Source: Parasphingorhabdus marina DSM 22363 (lineage in GTDB: Bacteria; Pseudomonadota; Alphaproteobacteria; Sphingomonadales; Sphingomonadaceae). Taken from it: a stretch of 64,000 nucleotides of DNA. Each line of letters opens with the position of its first letter. The first letter of the stretch is position 1. The stretch covers positions 434,001-498,000 of the forward strand of contig NZ_FSQW01000001.1 of NCBI RefSeq assembly GCF_900128895.1. The letters are read 5' to 3'. Under the pieces are notes generated by a model. The model did not search any database and had not been told where the DNA came from. It saw only the letters and a program-made list of their open reading frames with translations. This document shows, piece after piece, positions 26,311 to 34,597 of this stretch. The position numbers and the translations under genes were made by a program.

Positions 26311-26372
26311 GCACATGCTGAACCTGTCGAAGCATGTGTGGCCATCGCCTTTCGACAGGCGCAGGACAAACG
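26311..26372. repeat. Imperfect palindromic intergenic repeat (REP-like)
   Basis: Between lysC and the flavin oxidoreductase gene, CCTGTCGAA (26323-26331) and TTCGACAGG (26351-26359) form a 9-base stem. The whole stretch resembles the TTCGACAGGCTCAGG family of dispersed repeats that I know from sphingomonad genomes. Only one copy is present in this window, so repeat status relies on prior knowledge. It has no T run and is not a classic terminator. Confidence 0.5.
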
Positions 26373-26381
26373 GATATTTCC

Positions 26382-27389
26382 ATGCAAGCGAATGAAAAAC
26401 TTTCCCAATTGATGCAGCGCGGCACCGACCTGCTGGGCAGCGAAACCGCGATCATGTGCGGCGCCATGTCCTGGGTTTCCGAGCGCAATCTGGTCAGCGC
26501 GATCAGCAATGCCGGCGGCTTTGGCGTGATCGCCTGTGGCGCAATGACACCTGATCTGCTCGACACCGAAATTCTGGAAACGAAGAAACGCACCACGCGG
26601 CCTTTCGGCGTCAACCTGATCACCATGCATCCCGATCTGATGGAGCTGATCGCGATCTGCGGCAAACATCAGGTCAGCCATGTGGTTCTCGCCGGTGGCC
26701 TGCCGCCCAAGGGCAGCCTCGAGGCGATCAAGGAAACCGGGGCAAAGGTCATCTGCTTTGCGCCCGCCATGGCCCTGGCCAAGAAATTCATCCGCTCCGG
26801 CGTCGATGCGATTGTGATCGAAGGCATGGAAGCCGGCGGTCATATCGGCCCGGTGGCAACTTCGGTACTGGCGCAAGAAATCCTGCCGCAGATCGCGGAC
26901 CAGGTGCCGGTATTTGTCGCTGGCGGGATCGGCACAGGCGAAATGATTGCGGCCTATCTCGAAATGGGCGCGAGTGGCGTGCAGCTGGGCACGCGTTTTG
27001 TCTGTGCGCATGAATCGATTGCCCATCCGGACTTCAAAAAGGCCTTCATTCGCGGCAATGCGCGCGATGCCGTAACCAGTGTGCAGGTCGATCCGCGACT
27101 GCCGGTGATTCCGGTTCGCGCGCTCAAAAACAAGGGCACCGAAGAATTTACCCGCAAGCAAATCGAGGTCGCCAAATTGCTCGATGCCGGCGAGATTGAA
27201 ATGGGCGAGGCGCAGCTGCAGATCGAGCATTTCTGGGCCGGTGCATTGCGCAAGGCGGTGATTGACGGCGATGTTGAAAACGGATCAGTCATGGCGGGTC
27301 AGTCGGTCGGCATGGTCAAGACCGAGGAAAGCGTGGCCGAAATTATCAAGTCTTTGACAGAAGAGGCCATCGTCGCCCTCTCCCGTTAA
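26382..27389 (+). CDS. NAD(P)H-dependent flavin oxidoreductase (nitronate monooxygenase family)
   Basis: A 335-residue FMN TIM-barrel of the 2-nitropropane dioxygenase/nitronate monooxygenase family. GAMSWVSERNLVSAISNAGGFGVI is the N-terminal FMN pocket, IVIEGMEAGGHIGPVA the conserved His loop, and VFVAGGIGTGEMIAAYLEMGASGVQLGTRF the phosphate-binding end. The ATG at 26382 was chosen since the fold starts there; an earlier start at 26334 overlaps a repeat. Enzymes of this type include nitronate monooxygenases and quinone reductases (NQO-like); substrate not certain. Confidence 0.87.
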   Translation: MQANEKLSQLMQRGTDLLGSETAIMCGAMSWVSERNLVSAISNAGGFGVIACGAMTPDLLDTEILETKKRTTRPFGVNLITMHPDLMELIAICGKHQVSHVVLAGGLPPKGSLEAIKETGAKVICFAPAMALAKKFIRSGVDAIVIEGMEAGGHIGPVATSVLAQEILPQIADQVPVFVAGGIGTGEMIAAYLEMGASGVQLGTRFVCAHESIAHPDFKKAFIRGNARDAVTSVQVDPRLPVIPVRALKNKGTEEFTRKQIEVAKLLDAGEIEMGEAQLQIEHFWAGALRKAVIDGDVENGSVMAGQSVGMVKTEESVAEIIKSLTEEAIVALSR

Positions 27390-27437
27390 GCGGCCCTCTG
27401 GCTTGCAGACCCCGCAGGACATGACCATATTCCGGAT

Positions 27438-27992
27438 ATGACAGATACCGCCCGACAACCGTCCAGTCCGTCCATCGATCCGCCCTTGCCGATCACCGAA
27501 TCCGAACCGGCGGTGAGCTATAATCAGGGTCTGACTCCGCTGCATCCACCACACAAGTCTCTGATCCGGGTGCGCATGACGATCCGGGCGTTTTTTCTGG
27601 TCATCGCGGCGCTTGTCGCGGACTTTTTCGCGCAGGACCGGTTGGGGGTCCCGGGCGGATATCTGGCGGGAACGGCGCTGGTGCTCGCGGGACTGATGAT
27701 CCTGGTGTTACCCAACCGCATATATCGCCGCTGGGGCTATGACATGGGCGAAGAGCAATTGCGCGTGCTACGCGGTTTTTTGTGGCGAACGGACACCATT
27801 GTCCCGTTCAACCGGATCCAGCATATCGATGTCGCGCAGGGTCCGCTGCAGCGGTTTTTCGGCCTGTCGACCCTGATCGTGCATACCGCCGGCACGCATA
27901 ACAGCATCGTGGTGCTGCCCGGCCTCGCCACCGCCACCGCCGAGGAGATGCGCGACACGATCAAGCAGCATATCCGCCAGGACATGATATGA
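27438..27992 (+). CDS. PH-domain membrane protein, YdbS-like
   Basis: A 184-residue protein with a cytoplasmic N-terminus, a membrane segment pair near 50-90 (AFFLVIAALVADFF and GTALVLAGLMILVLP), and a bacterial PH domain (bPH2) with the line DTIVPFNRIQHIDVAQGPLQRFFGLSTLIVHTAG. Its TGA overlaps the start of the next PH-domain gene (ATGA). In Bacillus and others YdbS/YdbT pairs are linked to membrane function and resistance to antimicrobial compounds; function here is inferred from family. Confidence 0.85.
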   Translation: MTDTARQPSSPSIDPPLPITESEPAVSYNQGLTPLHPPHKSLIRVRMTIRAFFLVIAALVADFFAQDRLGVPGGYLAGTALVLAGLMILVLPNRIYRRWGYDMGEEQLRVLRGFLWRTDTIVPFNRIQHIDVAQGPLQRFFGLSTLIVHTAGTHNSIVVLPGLATATAEEMRDTIKQHIRQDMI

Positions 27993-29506
27993 CCGGTCCG
28001 GACGAGGTGACCGGGGACAACCGGGACGCCGCAGAGGCCGGGAGCACTGCTCCATTCGAGTATCTGCATCCGCTCAGCATCGTTCTGAAATCGCTTTCGA
28101 CGATCGGCCGCAACATCGTCCTGATCGGTATCCTCTATTTCAGTCTGTTCGACCGGAACATCGGGTATACCGCGCTGGCCACACTGGTCATTCTGGCCAT
28201 CATTGTCGGGATGACAGCGCTGGTCTGGTCCCGCTTCACCTGGCAGATCAGCAACAAGGAAGTCCGGATCAAAAGCGGTCTGCTCAACCGCAACAACCGC
28301 TCCATTCCGTTCGACCGGATTCAGGATGTCAGTCTCGAACAAAAGCTTGTCAGTCGCCTGCTCGGCCTCACGACAGTGCGCTTCGAAACAGGGTCCGGTG
28401 GTGGAGAGGATGGCGAACTCAATGCCCTGAAGCTGGCAGATGGCGAAGCGATCCGCGACATCATCCGGGACTATAACTCCGGACAGGTCCGGGAGACGAC
28501 CGCGGAAACGGCACCGGTGCCGGACCTGGAACGCCCGCCGCTTTTTGCCATGGACAACCGCCGGATCCTGATTGCCGGGCTGTTCAATTTCTCCTTCATC
28601 CTTCTCGCCATCCTGGGCACGATCGCGCAAAATCTCGACTTTCTGATCCCGGAAGGGTTTTTCGACCCGCGAAACTGGATCGAAACTCTGACCGAACAGG
28701 AAGCCATAAACGGCCTCAGCATGGCGGCCCGGGTTGGCGGTGTGGTCGCGGCGATCTTCTCCCTCATCGCTGTTGGTTTTGTCAGCGGAATCGTCCGGAC
28801 ATATGTCCGCGAATATGGCTTCCGGCTCGACCTGGCCGATACCGGCACCCGCGGCTTCCGGCGGCGGCGGGGGCTGTTCACGCTGACCGACATGGTCATG
28901 CCGATCCATCGCGTGCAGGCCGCGATCATCCGAACCGGCCCGATCCGGGAGAAATTCGGCTGGTATCACCTGAAATTCCAGTCGCTGGCCGGAGATCCCA
29001 GCGGCGAAACCGATCACAGCGCCGCGCCTTGCGCCCGGCCCGAAGAGATGGCCAGCATTCTGGAGGAAACACCGATTGTCGATCTTCCACCGGATCTCGA
29101 GTTCCAAAAAGTGAATCCGGCGTTCTGGTGGCGCAATGCCCTTCTCGCGTCAGCGCTGATACTGGCGGTAGCGATTGGCAACGGACTGTTTGTCCACCCT
29201 GGCTTCTATGCGATCCTTCTGCTCGCCTTTCCCGTCATCACGCTGACGTTCCTTAACTGGCGGAAACACCAATATGCGCTGACAGAGGAGCAGTTGTTTG
29301 TGCGATCGGGCTGGTGGCGCCGGCGATTGACGATCCTGCCGGTACGCCGGGTGCAAACCGTCGACATCAGCCAGTCCCCGCTCGACCATCCTCTGGATCT
29401 GGCTGATGTCACCATCGGCGTTGCTGGCGGCTCGTCGATTGCTCCGCTGAAAGTCCAAGCGATCCCGGTGACGATGGCACAAGCCCTGCGCGCCCGGCTG
29501 ATCTGA
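27989..29506 (+). CDS. PH-domain membrane protein, YdbT-like
   Basis: A 505-residue protein with repeated bPH2 domains separated by membrane segments: NRSIPFDRIQDVSLEQKLVSRLLGLTTVRFETG near 100-130, MVMPIHRVQAAIIRTGPIREKFG near 303-325, and LTILPVRRVQTVDISQSPLDHPL near 445-470. Membrane stretches lie at about 30-75, 190-270 and 370-420. It is coupled to the YdbS-like gene by a 4-base overlap. The pairing of a one-PH and a three-PH protein is the standard YdbS/YdbT arrangement. Confidence 0.87.
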   Translation: MTGPDEVTGDNRDAAEAGSTAPFEYLHPLSIVLKSLSTIGRNIVLIGILYFSLFDRNIGYTALATLVILAIIVGMTALVWSRFTWQISNKEVRIKSGLLNRNNRSIPFDRIQDVSLEQKLVSRLLGLTTVRFETGSGGGEDGELNALKLADGEAIRDIIRDYNSGQVRETTAETAPVPDLERPPLFAMDNRRILIAGLFNFSFILLAILGTIAQNLDFLIPEGFFDPRNWIETLTEQEAINGLSMAARVGGVVAAIFSLIAVGFVSGIVRTYVREYGFRLDLADTGTRGFRRRRGLFTLTDMVMPIHRVQAAIIRTGPIREKFGWYHLKFQSLAGDPSGETDHSAAPCARPEEMASILEETPIVDLPPDLEFQKVNPAFWWRNALLASALILAVAIGNGLFVHPGFYAILLLAFPVITLTFLNWRKHQYALTEEQLFVRSGWWRRRLTILPVRRVQTVDISQSPLDHPLDLADVTIGVAGGSSIAPLKVQAIPVTMAQALRARLI

Positions 29507-29580
29507 TCCGTCCTGCCCTTCAAGGTGCTTGACTTCGCGCGTTGAATATTCCCCAGTATGCAGGCTGAAATCTGGAGAAC

Positions 29581-31365
29581 ATGATGCCGAAAACCACATT
29601 GCGGAACAGCCTTTTGACCCTCGCCAGCCTGGTCGCGTTTCAGACCCCGGCCCTGGCGCAGGAAGGGACAGCGCAAAAATCGCAGGAGCTGCACCGGATC
29701 ATTGATGCCTATTGGGCTTATAGTCTGGAACAGTCTCCGGTCTTGGCTTCGTCGCTCGGCGTGGATGAATATGCGGATCAAGTCAGCGATGTCAGTCTCG
29801 AGGCGGCAGATAAAAGGGTGGAGACGGCAAAGGGCTGGCTCAAAGAGCTGGATGCGATCGATCAGGACGCCCTGTCGGAAAATGACAAGACCAATTTCGG
29901 CGTTCTCTATCGCAGCCTGGCCGAATCGGTTGAAGCCAACAGCTATGGCCAGCGGACAATCAATTTCACCAATCGCAGTGGCTGGCATCAAAGCTTTGCC
30001 AGCATGCAGAACAATCTGCCGTTCCGGACCGAGGGCGACTATAAATCCTATATCGCGCGGCTGAAGCAATATCCTGAGATCAACCGGCAATCCATCGCCG
30101 TTGCCAACCAGGCCATTGCCGGCGGCTATGTCCTGCCCTGCGTCTCTATGGTCGGCTATGAAACCAGCATTTCCGGTTTGATCACCGATGAGCCTGAGGA
30201 CAGCCGATTCTATCAGCCGTTCAAGCGCCCCAAACCCGACATGATGGACCGCGCGACATTCGAGCGGCTGGCCGGAGAAGCAGAAACAGTGATTTCCACC
30301 GTGATCCGGCCGGAACTGGAGGAGCATCTGAACTGGTATGAATCCCGCTATGTGCCCAATTGCGCAAAAGACCCTGGCGTGTCGGCCCAGCCGGGCGGCG
30401 ATGCCTATTATGCCTTCCGCATCCGCCAGATGACGACGACCGACAAGACCGCGGATGAAATCCACAATATCGGCCTGTCCGAAGTCGCCAGAATCCGGTC
30501 GGAAATGGTCGAAGTCGCCAAATCCGCCGGTTATGACAGCCGGGAAGCCTTTATCGAGCATCTCCGCACCGATCCGCAATACTATGCGAAGACGCCGGAA
30601 GAACTGATGGAGAAAGTCGCGCGGATTACCAAAATCATCGACGGCAAGATGCCGGAGATTATCGGCAAGCTGGCCCGGCTGCCCTATGGTCTGAAGGAAA
30701 TCCCGGCCGAAACCGCAGAGGGTACCACCACGGCCTATTATAATCCCGGCTCTCCAGACGTCGGCATTGCCGGCTTTTATTATGTCAACACGTCCAAGCT
30801 GGACCAGCGCCCCTTTTGGGAAATTCCGGCATTGAGTGTCCATGAGGCGGTACCGGGGCATCATATGCAAATCGCGCTGCAGCAGGAACTCGACATGCCG
30901 GATTTCCGCAAATATGGCGCCTTTTTCACGGCCTTTGTCGAGGGATGGGGGCTTTACTCGGAACGCCTGGGCATTGAAATGAATCTCTATGACACACCGG
31001 CCAAGGACATGGGCCGGCTGTCCTACGAAATGTGGCGCGCCTGCCGGCTGGTAGTTGACACCGGACTGCATGCGAAAGGCTGGACCAAGCAGCAAGCCAT
31101 TGATTACATGACGGACAATACAGCGCTCAGCCCGGCCAATATCGAAGCCGAAGTCAATCGCTATATCAGCTGGCCGGGACAGGCGCTCGCCTACAAAATG
31201 GGTGAACTGAAAATCCGGGAGCTACGGCAGAAGGCGACGACGGAACTGGGCGACCGGTTCGATCTGCGCGAATTTCATGACGTGGTTCTCGGTCAGGGCG
31301 CCGTGCCCCTGGACATATTGGAGGCGCAGGTCAATCGCTGGATCGCACGGGAAAGCGACAGCTAA
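29581..31365 (+). CDS. DUF885-family zinc metallopeptidase (secreted)
   Basis: A 594-residue protein with a signal peptide (LLTLASLVAFQTPALAQ). The zinc-binding HEAVPGHH is at 421-428, with a downstream FVEGWGLYSERLGIEM Glu ligand near 444-460, both typical of DUF885 peptidases. Two ATG codons stand together (29581 and 29584); the GGAG ribosome-binding stretch suits the second a little better. It is monocistronic and meets the opposing coiled-coil gene at a 6-base gap. Proteins of this family are thought to degrade peptides outside the cytoplasm. Confidence 0.86.
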   Translation: MMPKTTLRNSLLTLASLVAFQTPALAQEGTAQKSQELHRIIDAYWAYSLEQSPVLASSLGVDEYADQVSDVSLEAADKRVETAKGWLKELDAIDQDALSENDKTNFGVLYRSLAESVEANSYGQRTINFTNRSGWHQSFASMQNNLPFRTEGDYKSYIARLKQYPEINRQSIAVANQAIAGGYVLPCVSMVGYETSISGLITDEPEDSRFYQPFKRPKPDMMDRATFERLAGEAETVISTVIRPELEEHLNWYESRYVPNCAKDPGVSAQPGGDAYYAFRIRQMTTTDKTADEIHNIGLSEVARIRSEMVEVAKSAGYDSREAFIEHLRTDPQYYAKTPEELMEKVARITKIIDGKMPEIIGKLARLPYGLKEIPAETAEGTTTAYYNPGSPDVGIAGFYYVNTSKLDQRPFWEIPALSVHEAVPGHHMQIALQQELDMPDFRKYGAFFTAFVEGWGLYSERLGIEMNLYDTPAKDMGRLSYEMWRACRLVVDTGLHAKGWTKQQAIDYMTDNTALSPANIEAEVNRYISWPGQALAYKMGELKIRELRQKATTELGDRFDLREFHDVVLGQGAVPLDILEAQVNRWIARESDS

Positions 31366-31371
31366 CGCGAA

Positions 31372-32013
31372 TCAGTTTTCGTCGATGACAGGTTCTGCCG
31401 GTGGCACTTCTTCCGCTGCCGGCGGAACGGCGAGGTCATTGTCCGGATTGCGTGCGCCGAGTTCTTCCGCGTCCTTTGCTTCGAGACGTTCACGGGCAGC
31501 AGCCGCTGCGGCTTCTCTTGCCTCGCGCTGGGCTTCGATTTCGCGCAGACGTTCTTCCACGGCTTCCGCTTCCTCATCGATCCGGGACAGGCGCTTCTGC
31601 CGTTCTTCCTCGATCAGCTGGCCCCAGTTGACGGTATCGTCCTGTGCCTTTTCGGCATAGGCAGCGCGCAGCAGCTGCTGTGTACATCCGGTGGCACCGC
31701 CGAGTCCGGTTGGCGAACAGCTGTTGGTGCCCGATGCGCCGACATATTCATAGGATTTCACACGCTGCGTCCAGGCTTCGTTCTGCCGGTCTCTCGGATT
31801 GTCTCGCAGCGTTTCGGGAATACGGTACCGCTCGCCCTCGTCCTTGCGGGCACAGACAACAATTTCGCCCTCGGTACTTGGCGGGCAGGGGTCATCGCCA
31901 TAGACAATCAGCTGGTTGACCCGGTCGCCGGCGGCATCTTGCGACAAGGCGGGCACGGCATGGAATCCGGTCAAAATCATTGCACATGCGGCAAAACTGG
32001 CTGTCTTTTTCAT
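31372..32013 (-). CDS. Secreted coiled-coil protein of unknown function
   Basis: A 213-residue protein with a signal peptide (MKKTASFAACAMILTGFHAVPALSQ). The mature part has a Cys-containing line, YGDDPCPPSTEGEIVVCARKDEGERYRIPETLR, a known sphingomonad-type secreted module, then a second Cys pair, and from about 120 a long charged helix (EEERQKRLSRIDEEAEAVEERLREIEAQREAREA) likely forming a coiled coil. GGAGGATCCC precedes the ATG at 32013. It is the last gene of the minus-strand run after coq7. Function unknown. Confidence 0.7.
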   Translation of the reverse strand: MKKTASFAACAMILTGFHAVPALSQDAAGDRVNQLIVYGDDPCPPSTEGEIVVCARKDEGERYRIPETLRDNPRDRQNEAWTQRVKSYEYVGASGTNSCSPTGLGGATGCTQQLLRAAYAEKAQDDTVNWGQLIEEERQKRLSRIDEEAEAVEERLREIEAQREAREAAAAAARERLEAKDAEELGARNPDNDLAVPPAAEEVPPAEPVIDEN

Positions 32014-32074
32014 GGGATCCTCCTTGCAGAAACCGGAATGAACCCGCGCTGAAGCGCCAGCAGGTCCGGAACGT

Positions 32075-32641
32075 CTATATCCGTTTCGCCACACCTATGG
32101 CAACCCGGCAACCCAGCCGGATGGCCGCGCTCAGAACGGGATAGCCCGGCGTTTCCTCGGCTCCCGAGGCGATGGCCGTTTCCTTGTGCTCCAGCTCCTC
32201 GGCCCGGAAATCGGCGATCATCCCGGCCAGTTCGGGTTCATTCTCCGATTCAAGCTGTTCCAGCTGTTCCTGATAATGACGGTCAATCTCCGTCTCTACC
32301 GCAGCCGTACAGGCCATGGCAGCCCGAGGGCCCAGCGCCGCGGTTCCGGCACCCAGGGCATAGCCTGCGACTTTCCATAATGGTTGCAGCAGGGTGGGCC
32401 GCACGTTGCGTTCCACAATCATCCGGTCGAAAGCGTCGAGATGCCGCTGTTCCTGATCGGCCATGTGGCGGATCGCGCTGCTGTCCGGTGCATCATCGCC
32501 CATCACTGCCAGCTGTCCGCGATAAATCTGCTTCGCGCCATATTCTCCGGCCTGATTGACGCGAATCATCGAAGCAATATCGGCCGCAGACCTCCCGATA
32601 TTTGCGCCCGGTTCGCGGTCATTTCGAATGTCACTCATCAT
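32075..32641 (-). CDS. coq7: Demethoxyubiquinone hydroxylase COQ7
   Basis: A 188-residue diiron hydroxylase that adds the last ring hydroxyl in ubiquinone synthesis. The iron-binding pattern is visible as NQAGEYGAKQIY, ADQEQRHLDAF, CTAAVETEIDRHY and AEELEHKE, giving the Glu and E-x2-H ligands of the four-helix bundle. It overlaps the dsbB stop by 4 bases (32638-32641). This COQ7 type is common in Alphaproteobacteria and in mitochondria in place of UbiF. Confidence 0.93.
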   Translation of the reverse strand: MMSDIRNDREPGANIGRSAADIASMIRVNQAGEYGAKQIYRGQLAVMGDDAPDSSAIRHMADQEQRHLDAFDRMIVERNVRPTLLQPLWKVAGYALGAGTAALGPRAAMACTAAVETEIDRHYQEQLEQLESENEPELAGMIADFRAEELEHKETAIASGAEETPGYPVLSAAIRLGCRVAIGVAKRI

Positions 32642-33105
32642 GCGCCCTTCCGGCCTTTTGCCATCAGAACCAAGATGAGGATCGCGCCGCCAGCTGACAA
32701 GAGGAAATTATATCCGGCCAGCGAAATGCCCAAGAGCGACCAGGGAGCAACGTCGCAGCGCACCAGCGGTGCGTCCAGGATCGAGTCGAGGCTGACGGCT
32801 CCGGTGGTGGCACAGGATGTCAGACCTTCCCACCAGCCATATTCGACACCGGCATGAAAGGCACCAATCGCGCCGCTGACGAAAATCGCCAGGGCCGCTG
32901 CAGCAACGAGCAGGCCGGATCCGCTTTTTCCGGGTCGGAACAGCGCCGGGACAGCCAGAAGGATCGCAGCCAGATGCGGCCATCTCTGCCAGATGCACAT
33001 TTCACAGGGATACAGGCCAAAGCCATACTGGCTCACCAGGGCGCCACCCAGAAGTCCGGCCGGAACAAGAAAGGCCAGCCATCCGGCCATGCGCTCTGAA
33101 CCCAT
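32638..33105 (-). CDS. dsbB: Disulfide bond formation protein B
   Basis: A 155-residue four-helix membrane protein that reoxidises DsbA with quinone. Redox cysteines are Cys34 and Cys37 in YPCEMCIWQRWPH and Cys98 and Cys117 in the second periplasmic loop (LTSCATT and VRCD). Four hydrophobic helices are recognisable. It lies 9 bases after ctpA and overlaps coq7 by 4 bases, so it is within the proA-to-coq7 run. Whether a dsbA lies elsewhere in the genome is not visible. Confidence 0.9.
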   Translation of the reverse strand: MGSERMAGWLAFLVPAGLLGGALVSQYGFGLYPCEMCIWQRWPHLAAILLAVPALFRPGKSGSGLLVAAAALAIFVSGAIGAFHAGVEYGWWEGLTSCATTGAVSLDSILDAPLVRCDVAPWSLLGISLAGYNFLLSAGGAILILVLMAKGRKGA

Positions 33106-33114
33106 TATTATGTC

Positions 33115-34479
33115 CTATTTTCTGACGACAGCGGCCTTGCCCGGCTTCTTCACGGCCGCGCGGTTGAGCGCTGTCTGCATGCCTTTCGGTCCGAGGCGTC
33201 CGATGGTTTCCAGGGCATAGTGCAGCTGGAAGTCGTCAATGCCCTGTTCTTTCAGCTCTTCCGTCGTCTGAACAAAGCGCGGATCATCAGCGGTATCTTC
33301 TTCCAGCACCGCATCGTCCAGTTTGACCTCGTTGATCAGATGCCGGCGCAGATCCGCTTCGCGGAAACGCGGCCGGGTCTTGTAATCCGGATCGGAAAGC
33401 TGCGGGACAATGATATCGGGCTCGATGCCACCCTCCTGCACCGACTTGCCCGACGGCGTGTAATAGCGAGCAGTGGTCAGGCGCAGGGCCGACGTATTGG
33501 ACAGCGGCAGGAGAGTCTGCACCGACCCCTTGCCGAAGCTGCGCTCGCCCATGACCAGACCGCGATGATGGTCCTGCAAGGCACCGGCAACAATCTCCGA
33601 GGCGGAAGCCGAACCGGCGTCGATCAGGACGATGACCGGCAGGCCTTGCGCCGCATCACCGGTTTTGGCGAAATAGCGCTCAATGTCGGATTTGCTGCGA
33701 CCGCGCTGCGACACAATCTCGCCGCGCGACAGGAATACATCGGAAACCGCTACAGCTTCGTCGAGCAGGCCACCGGGATTGGACCGCATGTCGAGGACAT
33801 AGCCCAGCGGCTTCTTGCCAAGCGACTTGTCGATGCTGCCGATCGCCGCCTTGACGTCCGCGCCCACATCAGCAGAGAAGCTGTTCAGGCTGATCACACC
33901 GATATCGTCTTTGACTTCCCAGGTAACCGGTTTCAGGTCAATGATCGCGCGCTTCATGGAAACGTCAAAAGGCTTGTCGCGACCGGGGCGCACGATGGTC
34001 AGACTGATCGGCGTACCCGGCTTGCCGCGCATTTCTTCCACCGCTTCATCAAGCGTGCCGCCGTAGATCAATTCGCCGTCAATATGGGTAATATAATCGC
34101 CCGCCTTGACGCCGGCACCATCTGCCGGAGTGTCCTTGAACGGGGCAATGACTTTCACAGCACCGTCTTCCATCGTCACCGAAAGGCCGAGACCACCGTA
34201 ATTGCCGTCTGTCTGTGTTCGCAGATTGTCAAAGTCCCGCGCATCCAGGAAACTGCTGTGCGGGTCGAGGCTGCTCAGCATGCCGTTGATCGCGCCCTTG
34301 ATCAGCACCGAGTCGTCGACCTGGTCGACATAGTCCGTCCGGACACGGTCAAACACGCTCATAAACTGCTCCATCTCGCGATAGGTGCTCGCATCCACGG
34401 CCGAAATGGCGGATGTGGCAGCAGGCAGCAGGGCGACGGTCAAAACCAGTGCAGTTGCTTGAACGATGGGCTTCTTCAT
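33115..34479 (-). CDS. ctpA: Carboxyl-terminal processing protease (S41)
   Basis: A 454-residue periplasmic protease of the tail-specific family. A signal peptide-like start (VQATALVLTVALLPAATSA) is followed by a PDZ domain near 85-165 (YGGLGLSVTMEDG and GAGVKAGDYITHIDG). The S41 catalytic dyad is in AGSASASEIV (288-297) and SFGKGSVQ (Lys318). It lies just downstream of the EnvC-like gene, a pairing seen in many proteobacteria. A promoter of its own is seen upstream in the 118-base gap. Confidence 0.94.
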   Translation of the reverse strand: MKKPIVQATALVLTVALLPAATSAISAVDASTYREMEQFMSVFDRVRTDYVDQVDDSVLIKGAINGMLSSLDPHSSFLDARDFDNLRTQTDGNYGGLGLSVTMEDGAVKVIAPFKDTPADGAGVKAGDYITHIDGELIYGGTLDEAVEEMRGKPGTPISLTIVRPGRDKPFDVSMKRAIIDLKPVTWEVKDDIGVISLNSFSADVGADVKAAIGSIDKSLGKKPLGYVLDMRSNPGGLLDEAVAVSDVFLSRGEIVSQRGRSKSDIERYFAKTGDAAQGLPVIVLIDAGSASASEIVAGALQDHHRGLVMGERSFGKGSVQTLLPLSNTSALRLTTARYYTPSGKSVQEGGIEPDIIVPQLSDPDYKTRPRFREADLRRHLINEVKLDDAVLEEDTADDPRFVQTTEELKEQGIDDFQLHYALETIGRLGPKGMQTALNRAAVKKPGKAAVVRK

Positions 34480-34511
34480 CTGGACAGTCCTGTTTGTCTA
34501 ATGGAAAATTA

Positions 34512-34541
34512 AATATAGGCCGGGACTCGGTCTAATGCCAA
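34512..34541 (-). promoter_or_regulatory. Internal promoter for ctpA-dsbB-coq7
   Basis: On the minus strand a TTGGCA -35 (34536-34541) and a TATATT -10 (34512-34517) are separated by 18 bases, both five of six matches to the sigma-70 consensus. The start point would fall about 25 bases before the ctpA ATG at 34479. It allows part of the long run to be transcribed without proA. Confidence 0.6.
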
Positions 34542-34597
34542 GCACCTTAACCAACAATGACGAGGATTATCGACAAACAGCAGCAAAAGCCGCAATT

